Origin: Phytophthora quininea
Lineage: Eukaryota; Oomycota; Peronosporomycetes; Peronosporales; Peronosporaceae
Length of the DNA stretch: 64,000 nt
Reading direction: 5' to 3'
Assembly: GCA_011947345.1 (NCBI GenBank)
Contig: JAAVTG010000457.1
Span: forward strand, 1 to 64,000
Shown here: one piece after another, positions 20,197-31,132 of the stretch
Position numbering within the stretch: the stretch's first letter is position 1
How the letters are laid out: each line of letters begins with the position of its first letter
Position numbers and translations under genes: made by a program
The notes under the pieces: model-generated
The model's input: only the letters and a program-made list of their open reading frames with translations
Told to the model about the DNA's origin: nothing
The model's database searches: none

Positions 20197-20682
20197 ATGC
20201 GTCCGTACTACATTCTGCTGCTGGCTTTGACCCTCCTGATCGCCTGCACCAACGCTGTGCTGGCCGACACCCCCGTTCACGCCTTGACGGAGGCCAACGA
20301 CGAGACCAGCGCCAAGCGTATGCTCCGTACGGCCGCGTCGACGGCCAAGGACGACGATGACCTCACCAACGAGGAGCGCGGACCCGTTAGCTGGTTCAAA
20401 TACTGGCGACTTCGACGCTCGGCGAACAAGCAAATGAAGAAGCTGACCGTGTACGGCGCTCAAACCGAAAAGGAGTACCTCAGGGCTATGAAGAAGGATG
20501 CCAAGGTAGAGAAGCTGTTGGACAAGCAGCTCAACAAGAAGGCTGACCCGAGCGTCGTCTACAAGAAGTTGGGCCTGACGAAACTGACGGGCGAAGATGC
20601 GATGAAAAGCCCCAACTACAAGTACTACGAGAGCTACCTGCAAAAGTTCCAGGACAAGTACCCTGCGGCTAATACTGCGTAG
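20197..20682 (+). CDS. RxLR-EER secreted effector, copy 1
   Basis: A 161-residue, single-exon secreted protein of the Phytophthora RxLR (Avh) superfamily, which moves into plant cells and alters immunity. Residues 1-23 are a signal peptide (hydrophobic LLLALTLLIACTNA, cleavage likely after Ala20 or Ala23). RMLR is at residues 41-44 and the EER motif at 59-61 after an acidic run, at standard spacing. The C-terminal domain (about 65-161) is Lys-rich and helical, with a Trp-Tyr block near 65-70 and a terminal NYKYYESYL segment like the Y motif of WY-fold effectors. The true start is the ATG at 20197; the in-frame upstream extension has no signal peptide. I cannot assign it to a named avirulence gene. 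The frame is fully intact, unlike its ankyrin and amidase neighbours. Confidence 0.93.
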   Translation: MRPYYILLLALTLLIACTNAVLADTPVHALTEANDETSAKRMLRTAASTAKDDDDLTNEERGPVSWFKYWRLRRSANKQMKKLTVYGAQTEKEYLRAMKKDAKVEKLLDKQLNKKADPSVVYKKLGLTKLTGEDAMKSPNYKYYESYLQKFQDKYPAANTA

Positions 20683-20850
20683 ACTGGCAACGGATACTAC
20701 CCGTCGTACACTTTATGAAGCTCAATGCAAAGCTATTACACTGAATGCTTGTGAACCATGGTCCACGAGCACGACAGTCGGAATCCTTCACCCTTCTTTC
20801 ATTCTCCTCGGTGCCACGCCTCGCCAAACTTGTTTACCGCATTAAATGTG

Positions 20851-20879
20851 GAGACAACGATAAATTCTATCGTTGTCTC
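20851..20879. repeat. perfect 12-bp stem-loop downstream of effector, unit 1
   Basis: GAGACAACGATA and TATCGTTGTCTC form a perfect 12-bp stem with a 5-base loop (AATTC). Repeated at 24374-24402 and 27896-27924. It lies about 170 bases after the effector stop and just past the 3' end of the convergent ankyrin fragment. Confidence 0.85.
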
Positions 20880-20984
20880 GAGATTTTACTTGCGATCTTT
20901 TCTTTCATTCAAAGCTGCAAGGAGCACGGCAGCAACTCGCTCGGACTTCGTCGTATCCAGCACTTGCTGTCACGCTACAGGCGA

Positions 20985-21986
20985 CTAATACTGCTCCAAA
21001 CACAAATACTCCACAATTTCCAAGTTTCTTCTCAATCCATGGGTACTTACGAGGGTCCGATTTGCCATGCCTGGTACAGTATCATGCATCGTGTGGCTAC
21101 CGGTACACCAATCAAACAAACGTTTCACGGTAGCAATGTTCCCCAATGGAGGCCGCTTCGATGGAGACGTCTGCAATCAGCACCGAAGGTACAACTTCTT
21201 TGTCGATCAGGAGCTTCGTCACTTCGCAGCGGCAATTCTGAGCGGCGCATTTAACTGCTTCGACAACAGTCTCACGCGATACCATCGTGTACAGGAACAC
21301 AATAGCATCGACAGCACCGCTTGTAGCGGCACACTTAAACGCCTTGCTGACAGTCTCCGTCGAGCTATACGACCCGCTGTATTCCTGCAGAAATCGCAAG
21401 ACTTTAACGTGACCGGGACGTGCTGCAGCCTTGTAAGCTTTGCCAACGTCTTTAGTCGAGTATCCAAGCACAGGGGAACGTCTCCAGTAGAAATGCCACA
21501 ACGTCCTTGTGCCCTCCAAAGATTGCTCCTGACAGACCAAAGTTCGAATGCATATCTTCCCGATACTCGTCCACTTCAAAAGCAAGATACTCTACCACGT
21601 CGCAGTGTCCGTTGTCTGCCGCTGCTTGAAGAGCATTCCAGGCCACGTTGGACCTCCTGTCCGCTACTGCACAAACCTCCCACGCCATGCTCGATCTTTC
21701 GTCGTCGTCTTAAAAAAGACTTTACAACGTGGAGTTGACCGGCAGAAGCCGCGGCCCGCACGCACAGGGCTCGTTGGAATACTGCCTTGAGCTCGGCGGA
21801 TTAGTTTGCTTGGCCTGTTCTTGCTGCCTTGTCCAAGACTTCTGCTAATGTCAACGACAAGTCGTTGATCGGTTCCAGGACGTGGGGCGGCGCCAGAATA
21901 GCCGATGGGAGGCGGGCGACTCGAAGCTTGTCCACATCTGCGCAGCGCTTCACTCGCTTCGAGTGTGGCCTGCTGGCAGAAGGCAT
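20985..21986 (-). pseudogene. ankyrin-repeat gene fragment, unit 2
   Basis: Longer than the unit 1 copy. After the ankyrin helices it continues through RLFDWCTGSHTMHDTVPGMA to RRNLEIVEYLCLEQY and a stop at 20985. Broken by the in-frame TAA at 21801-21803 and by one-base shifts near 21710, 21465 and 21140. About eight ankyrin-like helices can be counted across the frames. No functional protein expected. Confidence 0.65.
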
Positions 21987-21997
21987 AGAAGTCCTTC

Positions 21998-22503
21998 TTG
22001 GGCGTCGAGTTCTCCTGCGTCAGGATGCAGTACTACAACCATTTCGGTGAGATGTCTCCGGAAGTGCAACTTGTTCTTGCATTCGGCCGTAGCTTCACGG
22101 CCATGGACTTCCTTGCAGCGCAGCGTGTTCGTGCGTTCGCTCTACGCCAGTTCCAGGAGAATGTCTTAAGCAAAGTGGACGCGTTCGTGGCCCCGTCGAC
22201 TGGCATCACCGCGCCGGAGATTCCATTTGAGGCATTTGCAGTGGGCGAGCTGAATGTGCAGCAGCTTGGAGACATTTTCCGCTTCAGTGTGTACGGCAAC
22301 TTGATTGGCGTGCCAGGGATTGCGGTTCCTACCGGCTACGACTCTCGCGGCCTGCCCATGTCAATCCAGTTTCAGACTGCTCATTGGCAAGAAAACTTGA
22401 TGCTGCGACTGGCTCACGCGACAGAAACCTCTACGCGGCCAAGCAGAAACAACCGGAAATTTACTTCTCCATTCTTGACGAGGCGAAAAAGCTCTACCGG
22501 TAA
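21998..22503 (+). pseudogene. amidase-signature C-terminal fragment, unit 2
   Basis: Copy of the unit 1 fragment with the same internal one-base shift and the same A5 tract (GAAAAAGC) before the natural stop. Lacks the catalytic triad region. Confidence 0.75.
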
Positions 22504-23719
22504 ACGGCACGATATGGTTGCTGCGAGCAGACTCGTAATCGAAATGGATCCCAACACACTGGACAGTAGTGGTCGATTGCGCTTTTGACATCTTCAAATT
22601 CTCGTGACACCAACAGATGAAAGCGGGAACATTTGCCGGGAACAGTTTTTCCCCAGGTGCCGGTCGACTCGACGGAGGAGTGTGCACCGAAGACGCCTAC
22701 CGACAAAATGCACGCCGTCGGCAAACGGAGACTGTCATGTTGGCCAGCCGTTTTTAGACAAAGAGACGGGAAAAGCTATGGAGATCGAGGTTACGGAGAT
22801 CGAGGCAACATGATCTGGACGAGCTGGTTGATCGCGAATTACGCTACATGTACGACGCTGTCGCCGCCTGCCCGACACCAGTGCCAACACCAGCACCAGC
22901 ACCAGCACCGCGTGAACAATATCATCTATTGTATGACGGTCAACACGGGATGAACATAATCAGCGCCGCGCCATCGCGCCGTCTTCATAATCTCCGCCAA
23001 CGCGTGGCGGAGCGAAGACCCCGGCGCTGCCACAGGGCTAGCCCGAGGGAGTACTGGTAGACTAACATTTAAACAACTCACTTCGCCATGTGCGTTAGCG
23101 CGCAAACGTAGAGCTGATCCCGAGTTACGCTACATGCTTTGCCGATAGCGCACCTGGTGATGCAGGATGGAACATGGTACGGACAGCGCAAATCCTTCCG
23201 ATCAGCACCGCTGATTCAGCGGGCAATTTGATGCTCGGCAACGCATAAACAACATCCTCCACAATCCATACATTGGATACCCAAAAGTTTCGACTCAAGA
23301 ACGTAAATGATATCACTGTCGGGATGTAAGAAGCACTTGGGGCCCGCCGCCGTCGAACGACCTGTTCTCCTCGTAATCCTAGCTGCACTTCTCCAGTCTG
23401 TTGACACTGCCTGACCCCGGGATTCAAGCTTATGAAGTCTCCGGCTCATTGTTCGGAGACTTCTCTACTTATTGTAGTAAGTTAGACTGCGATCACTGCA
23501 ACTCCGAGCGTGCACACGCGACAGCACGGCTTGTTCCCAGACCAGGAAACCGTAAGCCGATCTTCAGATGGGCAACGCAAAGATGGGCTTCCATCGCGTG
23601 CCATGACCCATGGATGGCAAGTGGCGAAGGCCACGCAAGTTTTGCATGATGGCCTTCGCCTCCAGGAGCCACAGTTCCTAATCTACTCCCAAGTACGCAA
23701 GACCAAAGGACCCAGCACC

Positions 23720-24205
23720 ATGCGTCCGTACTACATTCTGCTGCTGGCTTTGACCCTCCTGATCGCCTGCACCAACGCTGTGCTGGCCGACATCCCCGTT
23801 CACGCCTTGACGGAGGCCAACGACGAGACCAGCGCCAAGCGTATGCTCCGTACGGCCGCGTCGACGGCCAAGGACGACGATGACCTCACCAACGAGGAGC
23901 GCGGACCCGTTAGCTGGTTCAAATACTGGCGACTTCGACGCTCGGCGAACAAGCAAATGAAGAAGCTGACCGTGTACGGCGCTCAAACCGAAAAGGAGTA
24001 CCTCAGGGCTATGAAGAAGGATGCCAAGGTAGAGAAGCTGTTGGACAAGCAGCTCAACAAGAAGGCTGACCCGAGCGTCGTCTACAAGAAGTTGGGCCTG
24101 ACGAAACTGACGGGCGAAGATGCGATGAAAAGCCCCAACTACAAGTACTACGAGAGCTACCTGCAAAAGTTCCAGGACAAGTACCCTGCGGCTAATACTG
24201 CGTAG
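23720..24205 (+). CDS. RxLR-EER secreted effector, copy 2 (T25I)
   Basis: Identical in length and motifs to copy 1 (signal peptide, RMLR 41-44, EER 59-61). One coding difference was found by eye: ACC to ATC at codon 25, giving Thr25Ile just after the predicted signal cleavage site. The change sits in the spacer before RxLR, so it probably affects neither the motifs nor the effector domain. Flanked by the same hairpins on both sides. Confidence 0.93.
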   Translation: MRPYYILLLALTLLIACTNAVLADIPVHALTEANDETSAKRMLRTAASTAKDDDDLTNEERGPVSWFKYWRLRRSANKQMKKLTVYGAQTEKEYLRAMKKDAKVEKLLDKQLNKKADPSVVYKKLGLTKLTGEDAMKSPNYKYYESYLQKFQDKYPAANTA

Positions 24206-24507
24206 ACTGGCAACGGATACTACCCGTCGTACACTTTATGAAGCTCAATGCAAAGCTATTACACTGAATGCTTGTGAACCATGGTCCACGAGCACGACAG
24301 TCGGAATCCTTCACCCTTCTTTCATTCTCCTCGGTGCCACGCCTCGCCAAACTTGTTTACCGCATTAAATGTGGAGACAACGATAAATTCTATCGTTGTC
24401 TCGAGATTTTACTTGCGATCTTTTCTTTCATTCAAAGCTGCAAGGAGCACGGCAGCAACTCGCTCGGACTTCGTCGTATCCAGCACTTGCTGTCACGCTA
24501 CAGGCGA

Positions 24508-25509
24508 CTAATACTGCTCCAAACACAAATACTCCACAATTTCCAAGTTTCTTCTCAATCCATGGGTACTTACGAGGGTCCGATTTGCCATGCCTGGTAC
24601 AGTATCATGCATCGTGTGGCTACCGGTACACCAATCAAACAAACGTTTCACGGTAGCAATGTTCCCCAATGGAGGCCGCTTCGATGGAGACGTCTGCAAT
24701 CAGCACCGAAGGTACAACTTCTTTGTCGATCAGGAGCTTCGTCACTTCGCAGCGGCAATTCTGAGCGGCGCATTTAACTGCTTCGACAACAGTCTCACGC
24801 GATACCATCGTGTACAGGAACACAATAGCATCGACAGCACCGCTTGTAGCGGCACACTTAAACGCCTTGCTGACAGTCTCCGTCGAGCTATACGACCCGC
24901 TGTATTCCTGCAGAAATCGCAAGACTTTAACGTGACCGGGACGTGCTGCAGCCTTGTAAGCTTTGCCAACGTCTTTAGTCGAGTATCCAAGCACAGGGGA
25001 ACGTCTCCAGTAGAAATGCCACAACGTCCTTGTGCCCTCCAAAGATTGCTCCTGACAGACCAAAGTTCGAATGCATATCTTCCCGATACTCGTCCACTTC
25101 AAAAGCAAGATACTCTACCACGTCGCAGTGTCCGTTGTCTGCCGCTGCTTGAAGAGCATTCCAGGCCACGTTGGACCTCCTGTCCGCTACTGCACAAACC
25201 TCCCACGCCATGCTCGATCTTTCGTCGTCGTCTTAAAAAAGACTTTACAACGTGGAGTTGACCGGCAGAAGCCGCGGCCCGCACGCACAGGGCTCGTTGG
25301 AATACTGCCTTGAGCTCGGCGGATTAGTTTGCTTGGCCTGTTCTTGCTGCCTTGTCCAAGACTTCTGCTAATGTCAACGACAAGTCGTTGATCGGTTCCA
25401 GGACGTGGGGCGGCGCCAGAATAGCCGATGGGAGGCGGGCGACTCGAAGCTTGTCCACATCTGCGCAGCGCTTCACTCGCTTCGAGTGTGGCCTGCTGGC
25501 AGAAGGCAT
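24508..25509 (-). pseudogene. ankyrin-repeat gene fragment, unit 3
   Basis: Same content and the same breaks as the unit 2 copy; I see no difference in the translated blocks. Confidence 0.65.
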
Positions 25510-25520
25510 AGAAGTCCTTC

Positions 25521-26025
25521 TTGGGCGTCGAGTTCTCCTGCGTCAGGATGCAGTACTACAACCATTTCGGTGAGATGTCTCCGGAAGTGCAACTTGTTCT
25601 TGCATTCGGCCGTAGCTTCACGGCCATGGACTTCCTTGCAGCGCAGCGTGTTCGTGCGTTCGCTCTACGCCAGTTCCAGGAGAATGTCTTAAGCAAAGTG
25701 GACGCGTTCGTGGCCCCGTCGACTGGCATCACCGCGCCGGAGATTCCATTTGAGGCATTTGCAGTGGGCGAGCTGAATGTGCAGCAGCTTGGAGACATTT
25801 TCCGCTTCAGTGTGTACGGCAACTTGATTGGCGTGCCAGGGATTGCGGTTCCTACCGGCTACGACTCTCGCGGCCTGCCCATGTCAATCCAGTTTCAGAC
25901 TGCTCATTGGCAAGAAAACTTGATGCTGCGACTGGCTCACGCGACAGAAACCTCTACGCGGCCAAGCAGAAACAACCGGAAATTTACTTCTCCATTCTTG
26001 ACGAGGCGAAAAGCTCTACCGGTAA
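25521..26025 (+). pseudogene. amidase-signature C-terminal fragment, unit 3
   Basis: As in unit 1, but with one A fewer (GAAAAGC) just before the natural stop, which adds a second shift. Shares this variant with unit 4. Confidence 0.75.
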
Positions 26026-27241
26026 ACGGCACGATATGGTTGCTGCGAGCAGACTCGTAATCGAAATGGATCCCAACACACTGGACAGTAGTGGTCGATT
26101 GCGCTTTTGACATCTTCAAATTCTCGTGACACCAACAGATGAAAGCGGGAACATTTGCCGGGAACAGTTTTTCCCCAGGTGCCGGTCGACTCGACGGAGG
26201 AGTGTGCACCGAAGACGCCTACCGACAAAATGCACGCCGTCGGCAAACGGAGACTGTCATGTTGGCCAGCCGTTTTTAGACAAAGAGACGGGAAAAGCTA
26301 TGGAGATCGAGGTTACGGAGATCGAGGCAACATGATCTGGACGAGCTGGTTGATCGCGAATTACGCTACATGTACGACGCTGTCGCCGCCTGCCCGACAC
26401 CAGTGCCAACACCAGCACCAGCACCAGCACCGCGTGAACAATATCATCTATTGTATGACGGTCAACACGGGATGAACATAATCAGCGCCGCGCCATCGCG
26501 CCGTCTTCATAATCTCCGCCAACGCGTGGCGGAGCGAAGACCCCGGCGCTGCCACAGGGCTAGCCCGAGGGAGTACTGGTAGACTAACATTTAAACAACT
26601 CACTTCGCCATGTGCGTTAGCGCGCAAACGTAGAGCTGATCCCGAGTTACGCTACATGCTTTGCCGATAGCGCACCTGGTGATGCAGGATGGAACATGGT
26701 ACGGACAGCGCAAATCCTTCCGATCAGCACCGCTGATTCAGCGGGCAATTTGATGCTCGGCAACGCATAAACAACATCCTCCACAATCCATACATTGGAT
26801 ACCCAAAAGTTTCGACTCAAGAACGTAAATGATATCACTGTCGGGATGTAAGAAGCACTTGGGGCCCGCCGCCGTCGAACGACCTGTTCTCCTCGTAATC
26901 CTAGCTGCACTTCTCCAGTCTGTTGACACTGCCTGACCCCGGGATTCAAGCTTATGAAGTCTCCGGCTCATTGTTCGGAGACTTCTCTACTTATTGTAGT
27001 AAGTTAGACTGCGATCACTGCAACTCCGAGCGTGCACACGCGACAGCACGGCTTGTTCCCAGACCAGGAAACCGTAAGCCGATCTTCAGATGGGCAACGC
27101 AAAGATGGGCTTCCATCGCGTGCCATGACCCATGGATGGCAAGTGGCGAAGGCCACGCAAGTTTTGCATGATGGCCTTCGCCTCCAGGAGCCACAGTTCC
27201 TAATCTACTCCCAAGTACGCAAGACCAAAGGACCCAGCACC

Positions 27242-27727
27242 ATGCGTCCGTACTACATTCTGCTGCTGGCTTTGACCCTCCTGATCGCCTGCACCAACGC
27301 TGTGCTGGCCGACACCCCCGTTCACGCCTTGACGGAGGCCAACGACGAGACCAGCGCCAAGCGTATGCTCCGTACGGCCGCGTCGACGGCCAAGGACGAC
27401 GATGACCTCACCAACGAGGAGCGCGGACCCGTTAGCTGGTTCAAATACTGGCGACTTCGACGCTCGGCGAACAAGCAAATGAAGAAGCTGACCGTGTACG
27501 GCGCTCAAACCGAAAAGGAGTACCTCAGGGCTATGAAGAAGGATGCCAAGGTAGAGAAGCTGTTGGACAAGCAGCTCAACAAGAAGGCTGACCCGAGCGT
27601 CGTCTACAAGAAGTTGGGCCTGACGAAACTGACGGGCGAAGATGCGATGAAAAGCCCCAACTACAAGTACTACGAGAGCTACCTGCAAAAGTTCCAGGAC
27701 AAGTACCCTGCGGCTAATACTGCGTAG
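27242..27727 (+). CDS. RxLR-EER secreted effector, copy 3
   Basis: Predicted protein identical to copy 1, with intact signal peptide, RMLR, EER and C-terminal domain. Two identical copies plus one near-identical copy point to recent amplification or ongoing gene conversion and would raise gene dosage if all are transcribed. Confidence 0.93.
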   Translation: MRPYYILLLALTLLIACTNAVLADTPVHALTEANDETSAKRMLRTAASTAKDDDDLTNEERGPVSWFKYWRLRRSANKQMKKLTVYGAQTEKEYLRAMKKDAKVEKLLDKQLNKKADPSVVYKKLGLTKLTGEDAMKSPNYKYYESYLQKFQDKYPAANTA

Positions 27728-28029
27728 ACTGGCAACGGATACTACCCGTCGTACACTTTATGAAGCTCAATGCAAAGCTATTACACTGAATGCTTGTGAA
27801 CCATGGTCCACGAGCACGACAGTCGGAATCCTTCACCCTTCTTTCATTCTCCTCGGTGCCACGCCTCGCCAAACTTGTTTACCGCATTAAATGTGGAGAC
27901 AACGATAAATTCTATCGTTGTCTCGAGATTTTACTTGCGATCTTTTCTTTCATTCAAAGCTGCAAGGAGCACGGCAGCAACTCGCTCGGACTTCGTCGTA
28001 TCCAGCACTTGCTGTCACGCTACAGGCGA

Positions 28030-29031
28030 CTAATACTGCTCCAAACACAAATACTCCACAATTTCCAAGTTTCTTCTCAATCCATGGGTACTTACGAGGG
28101 TCCGATTTGCCATGCCTGGTACAGTATCATGCATCGTGTGGCTACCGGTACACCAATCAAACAAACGTTTCACGGTAGCAATGTTCCCCAATGGAGGCCG
28201 CTTCGATGGAGACGTCTGCAATCAGCACCGAAGGTACAACTTCTTTGTCGATCAGGAGCTTCGTCACTTCGCAGCGGCAATTCTGAGCGGCGCATTTAAC
28301 TGCTTCGACAACAGTCTCACGCGATACCATCGTGTACAGGAACACAATAGCATCGACAGCACCGCTTGTAGCGGCACACTTAAACGCCTTGCTGACAGTC
28401 TCCGTCGAGCTATACGACCCGCTGTATTCCTGCAGAAATCGCAAGACTTTAACGTGACCGGGACGTGCTGCAGCCTTGTAAGCTTTGCCAACGTCTTTAG
28501 TCGAGTATCCAAGCACAGGGGAACGTCTCCAGTAGAAATGCCACAACGTCCTTGTGCCCTCCAAAGATTGCTCCTGACAGACCAAAGTTCGAATGCATAT
28601 CTTCCCGATACTCGTCCACTTCAAAAGCAAGATACTCTACCACGTCGCAGTGTCCGTTGTCTGCCGCTGCTTGAAGAGCATTCCAGGCCACGTTGGACCT
28701 CCTGTCCGCTACTGCACAAACCTCCCACGCCATGCTCGATCTTTCGTCGTCGTCTTAAAAAAGACTTTACAACGTGGAGTTGACCGGCAGAAGCCGCGGC
28801 CCGCACGCACAGGGCTCGTTGGAATACTGCCTTGAGCTCGGCGGATTAGTTTGCTTGGCCTGTTCTTGCTGCCTTGTCCAAGACTTCTGCTAATGTCAAC
28901 GACAAGTCGTTGATCGGTTCCAGGACGTGGGGCGGCGCCAGAATAGCCGATGGGAGGCGGGCGACTCGAAGCTTGTCCACATCTGCGCAGCGCTTCACTC
29001 GCTTCGAGTGTGGCCTGCTGGCAGAAGGCAT
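28030..29031 (-). pseudogene. ankyrin-repeat gene fragment, unit 4
   Basis: Same content and breaks as in units 2 and 3. Confidence 0.65.
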
Positions 29032-29042
29032 AGAAGTCCTTC

Positions 29043-29547
29043 TTGGGCGTCGAGTTCTCCTGCGTCAGGATGCAGTACTACAACCATTTCGGTGAGATGT
29101 CTCCGGAAGTGCAACTTGTTCTTGCATTCGGCCGTAGCTTCACGGCCATGGACTTCCTTGCAGCGCAGCGTGTTCGTGCGTTCGCTCTACGCCAGTTCCA
29201 GGAGAATGTCTTAAGCAAAGTGGACGCGTTCGTGGCCCCGTCGACTGGCATCACCGCGCCGGAGATTCCATTTGAGGCATTTGCAGTGGGCGAGCTGAAT
29301 GTGCAGCAGCTTGGAGACATTTTCCGCTTCAGTGTGTACGGCAACTTGATTGGCGTGCCAGGGATTGCGGTTCCTACCGGCTACGACTCTCGCGGCCTGC
29401 CCATGTCAATCCAGTTTCAGACTGCTCATTGGCAAGAAAACTTGATGCTGCGACTGGCTCACGCGACAGAAACCTCTACGCGGCCAAGCAGAAACAACCG
29501 GAAATTTACTTCTCCATTCTTGACGAGGCGAAAAGCTCTACCGGTAA
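29043..29547 (+). pseudogene. amidase-signature C-terminal fragment, unit 4
   Basis: Same as unit 3, including the shorter A4 tract. The last recognisable gene fragment of the array. Confidence 0.75.
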
Positions 29548-30932
29548 ACGGCACGATATGGTTGCTGCGAGCAGACTCGTAATCGAAATGGATCCCAACA
29601 CACTGGACAGTAGTGGTCGATTGCGCTTTTGACATCTTCAAATTCTCGTGACACCAACAGATGAAAGCGGGAACATTTGCCGGGAACAGTTTTTCCCCAG
29701 GTGCCGGTCGACTCGACGGAGGAGTGTGCACCGAAGACGCCTACCGACAAAATGCACGCCGTCGGCAAACGGAGACTGTCATGTTGGCCAGCCGTTTTTA
29801 GACAAAGAGACGGGAAAAGCTATGGAGATCGAGGTTACGGAGATCGAGGCAACATGATCTGGACGAGCTGGTTGATCGCGAATTACGCTACATGTACGAC
29901 GCTGTCGCCGCCTGCCCGACACCAGTGCCAACACCAGCACCAGCACCAGCACCGCGTGAACAATATCATCTATTGTATGACGGTCAACACGGGATGAACA
30001 TAATCAGCGCCGCGCCATCGCGCCGTCTTCATAATCTCCGCCAACGCGTGGCGGAGCGAAGACCCCGGGCGCTGCCACAGGGCTAGCCCGAGGGAGTACT
30101 GGCAGACTAACATTTAAACAACTCACTTCGCCATGTGCGTTAGCGCGCAAACGTAGAGCTGATCCCGAGTTACGCTACATGCTTTGCCAATAGCGCACCT
30201 GGTGATGCAGGATGGAACATGGTACGGACAGCGCAAATCCTTCCGATCAGCACCGCTGATTTCAGCGGGCAATTTGATGCTCGGCAACTTTCATAAACAA
30301 CATCCTCCACAATCCATACATTGGATACCCAAAAGTTTCGACTCAAGAACGTAAATGATATCACTGTCGGGGATGTAAGAAGCACTTGGGGCCCGCCGCC
30401 GTCGAACGACCTGTTCTCCTCGCAATCCTAGCTGCACTTCTCCAGTCTGTTGACACTGCCTGACCCCGGGATTCAAGTTTATGACGTCTCTGGCTCACTG
30501 TTCGGAAACTCCTCGTGCTTATGAAGTCTCCAGCTCACTACTTCTTGCACCCTTCTTACGGACTTTTTACGAGAAAAACAGAAAGCAGGTTAGGGAAGCG
30601 TTTTATCATACCGCACTCGTGGCAAAATTCCCTCTCTATAAGGACAACAAAATCAGATGTTTGGGGCTTCAAGCAGTACTATGCAAGTGCAACCTTGTGA
30701 GAAAGAGCTAACGGCCACTAAACTGAGAGCGATGATTTATGTAACATCAAATGAGCCCCAATGCATCAGCGGTCCGCAGACTATCCAGAAAAGCGGTGGT
30801 TTTGACAGGATGTACGTTTTGTCAGTCGGCGGCGGGCCCAAACTGCTATGAAAGGGTTGCTTCACTCCGATTTTGAGTTAATCAGAACGCCGGGCTTCTT
30901 GTAAAAGTCGTAAAAAGTCCCCTACTGATATT
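29548..30932. other. array end and flank without genes
   Basis: To about 30510 this is the non-coding part of unit 4, with more differences from units 1-3 than elsewhere (for example extra bases near 30260 and 30290). From 30511 the sequence is unique in the window, with no supported frame, up to the Harbinger terminal repeat. Confidence 0.5.
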
Positions 30933-31132
30933 AGGGGCTTCAGTTCTCCGATTTTCCACCGTCTTTTGGTCCGATTTCTTGCGCGAAGGGTGCCACAAAT
31001 CGACCGCGAGAAATCAACCAAACCGATCGTCCTCTGAGGCGGACGGTTCGAAAGATATCTCTTCATGCCGAAAGGTCAATTTCCCGCGCAGCAAGCCTCA
31101 TTCAAGTTTTGCGCGCGCCCAGAATCAAAGTC

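Larger units (their letters stand above)
17574..30510. repeat. tandem array of four ~3.52-kb units carrying RxLR effector genes
   Basis: The marker GTGGCTACCGGTACACC starts units at 17574, 21093, 24616 and 28138, giving unit lengths of 3519, 3523 and 3522 bases and a fourth, truncated unit of about 2.37 kb. Order in each full unit: ankyrin fragment (-), amidase fragment (+), about 1.2 kb without genes, RxLR effector (+). The units are almost identical, differing by rare substitutions and one-base indels. Unit 4 loses homology near 30510, inside the stem-loop that lies about 290 bases upstream of the effector in units 1-3, so it has no effector gene. Unit 1 lacks the 3' part of the ankyrin fragment because it joins the inverted repeat there. 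Confidence 0.93.

Noticed and set aside
20155..20643. 162-codon minus-strand frame (also in units 2 and 3)
   Set aside because: Antisense to the effector gene; Leu/Val-rich only because it mirrors Lys/Asp codons.
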